Below are positions 56,129 to 64,000 of a stretch of DNA of 64,000 nucleotides, in pieces; position 1 is the first letter of the stretch, and every line of letters begins with the position of its first letter. The position numbers and the translations under genes are program-made. The notes under the pieces were generated by a model. That model had not been told where the DNA came from. It saw only the letters and a program-made list of their open reading frames with translations, and made no database searches. Origin of the DNA: Gibbsiella quercinecans (GTDB taxonomy: Bacteria > Pseudomonadota > Gammaproteobacteria > Enterobacterales > Enterobacteriaceae); the NCBI RefSeq assembly GCF_002291425.1, contig NZ_CP014136.1, positions 930,001-994,000 on the forward strand. The letters run 5' to 3'.

Positions 56129-57307
56129 TTAGCCCCACACCTCATCAGCAACGGCTTTCACCAGGGCAATCTTCGCCCACTGCTGCTCTTCGGTCAGCAC
56201 GTTGCCCTCTTCCGTTGAAGCAAAACCGCACTGGGTGCTCAGGCACAGGCGCTCCAGCGGAACGTACTGCGTCGCTTCTTTAATGCGCGCAATAACCGCC
56301 TGTTTGTCTTCCAGCTCACCGAGCTTGGAAGAAATCAGCCCCAGCACCACTTGTTTATTCGGTGATACCTTCGCCAGCGGCGAGAAATCCCCGGCGCGTT
56401 CAGTATCAAATTCCAGGTAGTAAGCAGCCACGTTCTCACGGGCGAACAATACGTCAGCCACCGGCTGGTAGCCGCCGCTGGCAGCCCAGGAAGAGTGGTA
56501 GTTGCCGCGGCAAACGTGGGTGGTCAGCACCAAATCGGCCGGCGCCCCTTCAATGGCCGCATTATTCACCTTCAGGTACAGCTCGGCCAAAGCCTGGGCT
56601 TTGGTTGGCTCGGCAGGTTCCCCGCCACAGCAGCTGCAGCCGCTTTCGGTCGATTTTGGCGTATCCGCCGCGCCGCCGCCGGCAAACTTCGGATCCACCA
56701 GCATACCCCAGGTGCAGTCATCCAACTGCAGGTTGCGGCAACCGGCTGCATACAGCTCTTTAATAAAGGTGCGATAGGCCTTGGCGATATCGGCAACCAG
56801 TTCGTCTTCCGTCGGGTAGACGGCAAGCGTCAGCGCTTTGTTATCCGGGCGCTGCAGTTCCGCCAGAAACTGCGCCGGGGAAGGCACGGTCAGGCGCGGA
56901 GTAATGCCCGCTTCAGCGAACTGCAGCAAAAATTTGAAGTGTTCGATAAACAAATGGTTTTCGCCGGAAATTTTCCCGGTCAGGCGCGCGGTTTCCGGGC
57001 GGGTTTCTTTATCGGCGAACACATACCCCTTAGAGATGGATGCCTTTTCAACCCCGTTCAGTTCCCACATAAAGTCCAGGTGCCACCAGCTCCGGCGGAA
57101 CTCGCCATCGGTGATCACCTGCAGCCCTGCGGCCTTTTGTTTAGCCACCAATTCGGTAATCGCCTGGTCTTCAACAGCCTGCAAATCTGCGGCAGAAATT
57201 TCCCCTTTGGCAAAGCGCGCTCGCGCGTCATGTAAGTATTGCGGGCGCAAATAGCTGCCGACCACATCAGCACGGAAAGGTGGGATATGGGTATATGCTT
57301 GTGTCAT
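56129..57307 (-). CDS. Cobalamin-independent methionine synthase II family protein
   Basis: 392 residues, half the size of MetE and covering its catalytic domain (methionine synthase II, like B. subtilis YxjG/YxjH). ITDGEFRRSWW, LQLDDCTWGML, TTHVCRGNYHSSW and the C-terminal CLSTQCGFAST with the zinc-binding His and Cys residues are present. An inserted GCSCCGGEP cysteine cluster near residue 225 is unusual. Probably transfers a methyl group to a thiol acceptor; substrate not established. A hairpin (57408-57426) lies in its upstream region. Confidence 0.86.
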   Translation of the reverse strand: MTQAYTHIPPFRADVVGSYLRPQYLHDARARFAKGEISAADLQAVEDQAITELVAKQKAAGLQVITDGEFRRSWWHLDFMWELNGVEKASISKGYVFADKETRPETARLTGKISGENHLFIEHFKFLLQFAEAGITPRLTVPSPAQFLAELQRPDNKALTLAVYPTEDELVADIAKAYRTFIKELYAAGCRNLQLDDCTWGMLVDPKFAGGGAADTPKSTESGCSCCGGEPAEPTKAQALAELYLKVNNAAIEGAPADLVLTTHVCRGNYHSSWAASGGYQPVADVLFARENVAAYYLEFDTERAGDFSPLAKVSPNKQVVLGLISSKLGELEDKQAVIARIKEATQYVPLERLCLSTQCGFASTEEGNVLTEEQQWAKIALVKAVADEVWG

Positions 57308-57560
57308 GTGTTGTTTCCTGTCTTATTTTAATTACTTATATTTAGGTGTTCATTTCTATCATGAAATAGCCGGTAAGGCATAAAAAAAATCCTATAAGTT
57401 CATCGCTCCTGGCGACGTTTTCGCCAGAAACGGCTACCGTTATTCACTACGCCAACCAGTAAAAGTGGAATGGTTACCATAGACAGAATTCATCGGCCGT
57501 TTGTGGCACAGCTCACACTTTAATTGTATGATGAATGCGTCAGTTAAAGGGGAAAACGTC

Positions 57561-57971
57561 ATGGGCAACATGTATACACAAGGCTGGAGATACCTGCGAT
57601 CGTTCGGCCTGATCTATCTTTGTTTATTTGCCGGCAATGCCATTTCAGCGCTATTGCCAATCGTCATCCCCGGCAGCATTATCGGCATGCTCATTCTGTT
57701 TGCCCTGCTCGCTTCACAGATTGTGCGTTCAAGCCTGGCCAAACCGGGTTGCCATTTCTTTATTCGTTATATGGTGCTGCTGTTCGTGCCGATAGGCGTT
57801 GGCGTAATGAAATACTACGATCAGCTTATCGCCCACCTGGGGCCGTTGGTGGTCTCCTGCCTGGTCAGTACCCTGGTGGTGTTGCTGGTGGTGGGCTACA
57901 GTTCACACTACCTGCACAGCCGGCACCCGCTCGCCAATAAAAAAGTCGAAAGCGCGAGGGAACAGAAATGA
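57561..57971 (+). CDS. yohJ: LrgA/CidA-family membrane protein YohJ
   Basis: 136 residues, four membrane segments, from the ATG at 57561 ([16 protein letters not shown]), after AAGGGG; the earlier frame from 57501 has no support. [15 protein letters not shown] matches YohJ. LrgA-type proteins form a holin/antiholin-like partner with LrgB. Overlaps yohK by 4 bases. Confidence 0.93.
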   Translation: MGNMYTQGWRYLRSFGLIYLCLFAGNAISALLPIVIPGSIIGMLILFALLASQIVRSSLAKPGCHFFIRYMVLLFVPIGVGVMKYYDQLIAHLGPLVVSCLVSTLVVLLVVGYSSHYLHSRHPLANKKVESAREQK

Positions 57972-58663
57972 TCCAGAATATCTGGTGGTCGCTGCCATTA
58001 ACGCTGATTGTGTTCTATGCCGCCCGGCAGTTGGCGATCAAGCTGCATATGCCGTTGCTCAACCCGTTGTTGGTGTCCATGGCGTTGATTATTCCGTTCC
58101 TGCTGCTGACCGGCATTTCTTACGAAAGCTATTTTCAGGGCAGTAAAATCCTAAACGATCTGCTGCAGCCGGCCGTGGTGGCGCTGGCCTTCCCGCTGTA
58201 TGAACAACTGCATCAGATCCGCGCCCGCTGGAAATCAATCATCACCATCTGTTTTATCGGCAGCATGGCCGCGATGATCAGCGGTGGGGTCATCGCGCTG
58301 TGGCTGGGGGCGACGCCGGAAATCGCCGCCTCTATCGTTCCTAAATCCGTCACCACGCCTATCGCCATGGCGGTGGCGGACTCTATCGGCGGCATCCCCG
58401 CCATCAGCGCGGTGTGCGTGATTTTTGTCGGTATCCTCGGCGCCGTGTTCGGCCACCCGTTGCTCAACCTGCTGCACATTAACACCAAATCCGCCCGCGG
58501 CCTGGCGATGGGCAGCGCCTCGCACGCATTGGGAACGGCGCGCTGCGTGGAAATGGATTTCCAGGAAGGGGCGTTCAGTTCGCTGGCGCTGGTCATTTGC
58601 GGCATCATTACCTCGCTGACCGCACCGATCCTGTTTCCGATCATGTTGCATCTGTTCAGCTAA
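57968..58663 (+). CDS. yohK: LrgB-family membrane protein YohK
   Basis: 231 residues with about seven membrane segments, LrgB/CidB family ([26 protein letters not shown]). Expected to act with YohJ at the inner membrane. A GC hairpin (58670-58699) follows the stop with T-rich sequence just beyond. Confidence 0.93.
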   Translation: MIQNIWWSLPLTLIVFYAARQLAIKLHMPLLNPLLVSMALIIPFLLLTGISYESYFQGSKILNDLLQPAVVALAFPLYEQLHQIRARWKSIITICFIGSMAAMISGGVIALWLGATPEIAASIVPKSVTTPIAMAVADSIGGIPAISAVCVIFVGILGAVFGHPLLNLLHINTKSARGLAMGSASHALGTARCVEMDFQEGAFSSLALVICGIITSLTAPILFPIMLHLFS

Positions 58664-58669
58664 CGGTCG

Positions 58670-58699
58670 GCGGGCCGCCGGCCAGGATTGGCGGCCTGC
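58670..58699 (+). terminator. Likely terminator after yohK
   Basis: GCGGGCCGCC (58670-58679) and GGCGGCCTGC (58690-58699) form a 10-base stem (one G-U) with a 10-base loop, followed by TAAAATTT. Confidence 0.45.
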
Positions 58700-58753
58700 T
58701 AAAATTTGCGTTAAATCTCACAGACTCCCTTTCCGTTACATTAATTTCATAAA

Positions 58754-58775
58754 TAAAGCGATATATGTCACACAT
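58754..58775 (+). promoter_or_regulatory. CRP-like site upstream of cdd
   Basis: GCGA, six bases, TCACA (58758-58772) is close to the CRP consensus with the correct spacing. E. coli cdd is known to be controlled by CRP and CytR, which supports the call. Confidence 0.4.
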
Positions 58776-58828
58776 TATTATGAGAAGGTTACCTAGAATG
58801 TTATCCCGTTTCTGAGGAGAGAGTTTCT

Positions 58829-59713
58829 ATGCATACGCGTTTTCATACTGCTTTCCGCGATTTGCCTGCCACCCTGCAGGCCGCCCTGCAACCTTATCTT
58901 GATACTGAAAACTTCCAGGGCGTGCTGAGCGCAAAGCAAGCGGAAGCCATCAAGCAGCATTGCGGGCTGGATGATAACGCTTTGGCCTTCGCCCTGCTGC
59001 CGTTGGCCGCCGCCTGCGCGCTGGCGGCCATCTCAAACTTCCATGTGGGCGCCATTGCCCGTGGCGCAAGCGGCAATCTCTATTTCGGCAGCAATATGGA
59101 GTTCAATGGCGCTCCGCTGCAGCAAACGGTGCACGCCGAACAAAGTGCGGTCACCCATGCCTGGCTGCGCGGTGAAAGCGGGCTGGCCGCCATCACCGTT
59201 AATTACACCCCTTGCGGGCACTGCCGCCAATTTATGAATGAACTCAACAGCGGCCTGGAGCTGGAAATTCATCTCCCGAACCGCGAGCCGGCCACGCTGG
59301 GGGATTATCTGCCTGATGCCTTCGGGCCGAAGGACTTGGCGATCGACTCGTTGTTAATGGATAGCGTTGACCACGGTTTCCAACTGCAACTGGACGATGA
59401 ACTGGCGAAAGCGGCGCTGGCCGCGGCCAACCAAAGCCACGCGCCATACAGCAACGCCCACAGCGGCGTTGCGCTGGAAGCGCAAGACGGCCAGGTGTTC
59501 ACCGGCCGCTATGCGGAAAACGCCGCCTTCAACCCAAGCCTGCCGCCGTTGCAGGCCGCGCTGGTTCTGATGAACATGGCCGGTGCCGATTGCCAGCAAA
59601 TCAGCCGCGCGGTGCTGGCCGAACCGCAGAACGCGCCGTTCAGCCAATGGGCCGCCACGCGCGCCACGCTAGAAGCGCTGGGCTGCCTGGATATTCAACG
59701 CGTGGCCTTTTGA
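58829..59713 (+). CDS. cdd: Cytidine deaminase
   Basis: 294 residues, the same length as E. coli Cdd. Catalytic zinc ligands and acid: HAE (102-104) and PCGHC (Cys129, Cys132). Two cytidine-deaminase-like domains, the second without the zinc motif. Converts cytidine and deoxycytidine to uridine forms; located next to yohJK as in E. coli. Confidence 0.97.
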   Translation: MHTRFHTAFRDLPATLQAALQPYLDTENFQGVLSAKQAEAIKQHCGLDDNALAFALLPLAAACALAAISNFHVGAIARGASGNLYFGSNMEFNGAPLQQTVHAEQSAVTHAWLRGESGLAAITVNYTPCGHCRQFMNELNSGLELEIHLPNREPATLGDYLPDAFGPKDLAIDSLLMDSVDHGFQLQLDDELAKAALAAANQSHAPYSNAHSGVALEAQDGQVFTGRYAENAAFNPSLPPLQAALVLMNMAGADCQQISRAVLAEPQNAPFSQWAATRATLEALGCLDIQRVAF

Positions 59714-59958
59714 ATTACCGGCGCTGCAGGCACCCGCAGCGCCCTATTTTTCCGCTAACTGCCGGTATTCGTTAAATAATGTTTCTATCAATAGCAAATA
59801 TCTGCCCTTTTCCCCCATAATCTGATAACAATTGCTGTACATATTTCCCTTATCTTTTAGGATCTATCACGATATACCCGTGGCGGCACCGAGCACACCT
59901 GCGGCTTAAATGATGAAAGGGTATAAACGTTATCTGATTACGCTAAAGAGTGAAATCC

Positions 59959-61656
59959 ATGGAACTTGAATACGAAAGTAAACGCCCGCTTTATATCCCC
60001 TATGCCGGCCCTATCCTGCTGGAATTTCCACTGTTGAACAAAGGCAGCGCTTTTACCGAAGAGGAACGCAGCAACTTCAACCTGCACGGCCTGCTGCCGG
60101 AAGCGGTAGAAACCATTGAAGAACAGGTGGAACGCGCCTACCGCCAGTATCTGGACTTCAAAAACGATAACGACAAGCACATTTATCTACGCAATATTCA
60201 GGACACCAACGAAACCCTGTTCTATCGTTTGTTGGACGCCCATCTGAGCGAAATGATGCCGATCATTTACACGCCAACGGTTGGCGAAGCCTGTGAACAC
60301 TTTTCCGATATTTATCGCCGCGCGCGTGGGCTGTTCATCTCTTACCCGAACCGCGATCGCATCGACGACATGCTGCAAAACGCCACCAAGCAAAACGTGA
60401 AGGTGATTGTGGTCACCGACGGCGAGCGCATTCTCGGCCTGGGCGACCAGGGCATCGGCGGCATGGGCATTCCTATCGGTAAACTTTCGCTCTATACCGC
60501 CTGTGGCGGCATCAGCCCGGCCTATACCTTGCCGGTAGTGCTGGACGTCGGCACTAACAACCCACAGCGCCTGAACGATCCGCTGTACATGGGCTGGCGC
60601 CATCCGCGCATCTCCGGCGACGAATACTACGAATTCGTCGAAGCATTTATCCAGGCGGTAAAACGCCGCTGGCCGAACGTGCTGTTGCAGTTCGAAGACT
60701 TTGCCCAGAAGAATGCCACGCCGCTGCTTAACCGCTACCGCGACGAAATTTGCTGCTTCAACGATGACATCCAGGGCACCGCCTCTGTGGCTATCGGCAG
60801 CCTGATCGCCGCCAGCCACGCGGCCGGCAGCAAACTGCGCGATCAAACCGTGGCCTTCCTCGGCGCCGGTTCCGCCGGCTGCGGTATTGCCGAACAGATT
60901 GTCGCCCAGATGAAATCCGAAGGGTTGAGCGAAGAAGAAGCGCGCGCTCGGGTATTCATGGTGGATCGCTTCGGCCTGCTCACCGACAAGCTGCCCAACC
61001 TGCTCGAATTCCAGAGCAAACTGGTGCAAAAAAGCGAGGCTCTGGCAGGCTGGGGGCTGGAAAACGATGCGATTTCGCTGCTGGACGTGGTGCGCAACGC
61101 CAAACCGACCATTCTGATCGGCGTTTCCGGCCAACCCGGCTTGTTCACGGAAGAAGTCATCCGCGAGATGCATAAACATTGCCCGCGCCCGATCGTCATG
61201 CCGTTGTCCAACCCGACTTCACGCGTGGAAGCTCGCCCGGAAGACATCATCAACTGGACGGACGGCGCGGCGCTGGTCGCCACCGGCAGCCCGTTCGCCC
61301 CGGTGATGTACAAAGGCAAACAGTACCCGATCGCCCAGTGCAACAACTCTTATATCTTCCCGGGCATCGGCCTTGGGGTGCTGGCTTCCGGCGCCAACCG
61401 CGTGACCGACGCCATGCTGATGGCCGCCAGCCGCACGCTGGCCGAATGCTCGCCGCTTGCCAACGATGGCCAGGGCCCGCTGCTGCCGAACATTGACGAC
61501 ATTCAGGGCGTATCGAAATGTATCGCCATGGAAGTGGGCAAAGCGGCGCAGTTGCAAGGCATGGCGGTGGTGACATCGGAAGATGCACTGTCAAAAGCGA
61601 TTGAGCACAATTTCTGGAGCCCGCAGTACCGCAACTACAAACGCACGTCGTTCTAA
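59959..61656 (+). CDS. maeA: NAD-dependent malic enzyme
   Basis: 565 residues from ATG at 59959, equal to E. coli MaeA (SfcA); a GTG at 59950 is possible. Decarboxylates malate to pyruvate with NAD. Signature regions [49 protein letters not shown] and [16 protein letters not shown] (nucleotide binding) are intact. Followed by a perfect 10-base hairpin (61667-61691). Confidence 0.95.
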   Translation: MELEYESKRPLYIPYAGPILLEFPLLNKGSAFTEEERSNFNLHGLLPEAVETIEEQVERAYRQYLDFKNDNDKHIYLRNIQDTNETLFYRLLDAHLSEMMPIIYTPTVGEACEHFSDIYRRARGLFISYPNRDRIDDMLQNATKQNVKVIVVTDGERILGLGDQGIGGMGIPIGKLSLYTACGGISPAYTLPVVLDVGTNNPQRLNDPLYMGWRHPRISGDEYYEFVEAFIQAVKRRWPNVLLQFEDFAQKNATPLLNRYRDEICCFNDDIQGTASVAIGSLIAASHAAGSKLRDQTVAFLGAGSAGCGIAEQIVAQMKSEGLSEEEARARVFMVDRFGLLTDKLPNLLEFQSKLVQKSEALAGWGLENDAISLLDVVRNAKPTILIGVSGQPGLFTEEVIREMHKHCPRPIVMPLSNPTSRVEARPEDIINWTDGAALVATGSPFAPVMYKGKQYPIAQCNNSYIFPGIGLGVLASGANRVTDAMLMAASRTLAECSPLANDGQGPLLPNIDDIQGVSKCIAMEVGKAAQLQGMAVVTSEDALSKAIEHNFWSPQYRNYKRTSF

Positions 61657-61666
61657 CCCCGCATCC

Positions 61667-61691
61667 ATTGCCCCCCATCATGGGGGGCAAT
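61667..61691 (+). terminator. Hairpin after maeA
   Basis: ATTGCCCCCC and GGGGGGCAAT with a 5-base loop, 11 bases past the stop. There is no U-run, so a weak or Rho-assisted terminator. Confidence 0.5.
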
Positions 61692-61806
61692 AGCGTATAG
61701 CCTGCTGAAAAATGTGGCGCCGCACGCGTTCCTTATGGTGCATCGCTTGCGCCAGCTAGTCAGGTAAAGTAGCCTTGCTCTATTCTGTCAGCATCTATGT
61801 GCGTAA

Positions 61807-62562
<756 letters not shown>

Positions 62563-62569
62563 TACCGGG

Positions 62570-62742
62570 CCCTCACCCCAGCCCTCTCCCATAGGGAGAG
62601 GGAGCGTACCGTGCCACCAGTTCTGCCCTCACCCCGGCCCTCTCCCACGGGGAGAGGGAGCAATGACCCACAGCCGCGCGCTATATCTAACATGATGCTC
62701 GGGCGGTCCCCTCTCCCTGTGGGAGAGGGATAGGGTGAGGGA
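62570..62742. repeat. Palindromic repeat cluster between sanA and mglC
   Basis: Two direct units starting at 62570 and 62636 (66 bases apart) and a third inverted unit near 62709-62740, all with CCCTCTCCC...GGGAGAGGG. The last copy reaches the mglC stop codon. Confidence 0.82.
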
Positions 62743-63753
62743 CTATTTCTTCTTGGCGTACTTCAGCGAATCCAACGCCACCGCAAAGATGATAATGCTG
62801 CCCTTGATGATGTACTGCCAATACGGATTGATACCAATGTAGGTCAGGCCGTAGTTAATCACGGTAAAAATAATTACCCCGGTCACCACCCCCAGCACGG
62901 TCCCCACCCCGCCGGCAAACGACACCCCGCCTACCACGCAGGCGGCGATAGCATCCAGTTCATACATAAAGCCCAGGTTATTGGTGGCGCTGCCGATACG
63001 GCCGGCTTCCAACAGGCCGCCAAAGGCATAAAACACGCCCGACAGCGCATAAATCATGATCAAATTCAGCGGCACATTCACACCGGAGACTTTCGCCGCC
63101 TCGGGGTTACCGCCAATCGCAAAGATATTTTTGCCGAAGCGCGTTTTATTCCACAGCACCCAGACAAAAATAGCCGCAATCACCGCGTAAAACGTAATGT
63201 AGGAAAGCTTGAAATCGCCAAAGCGAATAAACCCCTGAGCGAAGGTTGAGAACTTCTGATCAAAGCCCGCCACCGGCGAAGCGCCGACAAAATCGTAATA
63301 CAGCGAGTTAACCCCATACACGATAATCATCGTGCCCAGCGTGGTGATAAACGGCGTAACGTTAAGATAGGCAATCACCAGGCCGTTAATCAGGCCGATA
63401 ACCGCACCAATGGCGCAAACCAGCAGGATCACCAGTGGAATAGACCAGGTTTCCATGTGCGGGAACACTTTGTTGACGTTATCCATCGACTGTAACAGCG
63501 TGGCCGCCACCACCGCCGCCAGCCCCACCTGGCGCCCGGCGGAAAGGTCCGTGCCCTGGGTCACGATAAGCCCTGCCACCCCCAGCGCGATAATAATACG
63601 CACCGAAGACTGCGTAAGAATATTGCTTAGGTTCATTAAGCTTAAGAAAGTTGGGTCCTGGATAATAATAATCGCCAGCAGCACCAGCAATACCACATAA
63701 ATGCCGCCTTCTTTAAAATAGGTGAACAGCGTTTTTTTATTTAGCACATTCAT
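62743..63753 (-). CDS. mglC: Galactose/methyl-galactoside ABC transporter permease MglC
   Basis: 336 residues, the E. coli length, with about eight to ten membrane segments. AGLIVTQGTDLSAGRQVGLAAVV and GGNPEAAKVSGVNV (EAA-type loop) match the family. With MglA and MglB it imports galactose. It ends at the palindromic repeat. Confidence 0.95.
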   Translation of the reverse strand: MNVLNKKTLFTYFKEGGIYVVLLVLLAIIIIQDPTFLSLMNLSNILTQSSVRIIIALGVAGLIVTQGTDLSAGRQVGLAAVVAATLLQSMDNVNKVFPHMETWSIPLVILLVCAIGAVIGLINGLVIAYLNVTPFITTLGTMIIVYGVNSLYYDFVGASPVAGFDQKFSTFAQGFIRFGDFKLSYITFYAVIAAIFVWVLWNKTRFGKNIFAIGGNPEAAKVSGVNVPLNLIMIYALSGVFYAFGGLLEAGRIGSATNNLGFMYELDAIAACVVGGVSFAGGVGTVLGVVTGVIIFTVINYGLTYIGINPYWQYIIKGSIIIFAVALDSLKYAKKK

Positions 63754-63764
63754 AATTACAATCC

Positions 63765-64000
63765 TTAAAGGTGCAGGGATGCCAAACGTAAGATTTCATT
63801 TTGCGAGGTTTGTCTGGTATTAACGATGCCCGCAACCTGGCCGTTACTCATCACGAGTATTCTGTCGGTAATACCCAAAAGCTCCGGCATTTCGGACGAG
63901 ATAATAATGATCCCCTTGCCCTTTTTCGCCAAATCAGCCATCAGCTGATAAATTTCAAATTTTGCCCCCACGTCAACCCCGCGCGTCGGCTCATCCAGCA
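63765..64000 (-). CDS. mglA: MglA ATPase, C-terminal fragment (partial at window edge)
   Basis: The last 78 or so codons of galactose/methyl-galactoside ABC transporter ATPase, including the [13 protein letters not shown] Walker B/D-loop region of the second nucleotide-binding domain and [20 protein letters not shown]. The gene continues beyond the right edge. 11 bases separate it from mglC. Confidence 0.95.
   Translation of the reverse strand, partial: LDEPTRGVDVGAKFEIYQLMADLAKKGKGIIIISSEMPELLGITDRILVMSNGQVAGIVNTRQTSQNEILRLASLHL

Noticed and set aside
57405-57430. CTGGCGA...TCGCCAG hairpin upstream of the metE-like gene as a riboswitch or attenuator
   Set aside because: Only a short stem; no S-box, cobalamin or other known aptamer motif could be recognised.
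60187-61179. 330-residue minus-strand frame opposite maeA
   Set aside because: Antisense to an intact NAD-malic enzyme.

Overview
The window is chromosomal DNA of an enterobacterium, most likely a Serratia or close relative. This is inferred from gene content and E. coli-like order (yegH-asmA-dcd-udk ... mrp-metG ... yohJK-cdd ... sanA-mglCA) together with a GC-rich backbone. No rRNA, tRNA, CRISPR array or intact insertion sequence was seen.

Left part (1-10145, minus strand): an ABC-transporter-dependent polysaccharide (O-antigen type) cluster. In transcription order it reads galE, rfbBACD (dTDP-L-rhamnose), a 764-base leader, wzm, wzt (with a C-terminal glycan-binding domain), and a very large methyltransferase / kinase-like / coiled-coil / glycosyltransferase protein that runs off the left edge. 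Positions 10421-16913 carry a pRiA4b ORF-3-like protein, a 51-residue lipoprotein too short for most ORF callers, galP, and a LacI regulator - enolase-superfamily enzyme - MFS transporter operon that looks like acid-sugar catabolism. A lone Wzx-type flippase (17619-19049) stands on the plus strand.

Middle (19656-40954, minus strand, AT-rich from about 23 to 37 kb): a Wzy-dependent, colanic-acid/group-1-capsule-like locus next to yegH, as in E. coli. In transcription order: galU, galF, wza, wzb, wzc, a GT2, wzy, a GT4, a second GT2, an acyltransferase, a Tat-exported beta-helix protein, wcaJ-like initiating transferase, wzx, a pyruvyltransferase-family protein, and a second rfbBACD. A JUMPstart/ops element (41094-41132) precedes galU, so RfaH antitermination is expected, and a 16-bp hairpin follows wzc. 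The two rfbBACD operons form a direct repeat of about 3 kb with a constant offset of 14,065 bases and a 613-base stretch of perfect identity.

Right part (41629-64000): conserved housekeeping genes (yegH, asmA, dcd, udk, a PAP2 phosphatase, mrp, metG), then a variable stretch between metG and yohJ (DUF559 nuclease-like protein, orphan sugar-binding protein, small conserved protein, divergent peptide-deformylase paralogue, DUF2075 P-loop ATPase, methionine-synthase-like protein), then yohJK, cdd, sfcA/maeA, sanA, mglC and the end of mglA.

Six intergenic gaps hold tandem arrays built on one palindromic core (CCCTCTCCC...GGGAGAGGG) but with different periods (64, 66-67, about 91, 99-108 bases). 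They are the most unusual sequence structure in the window.
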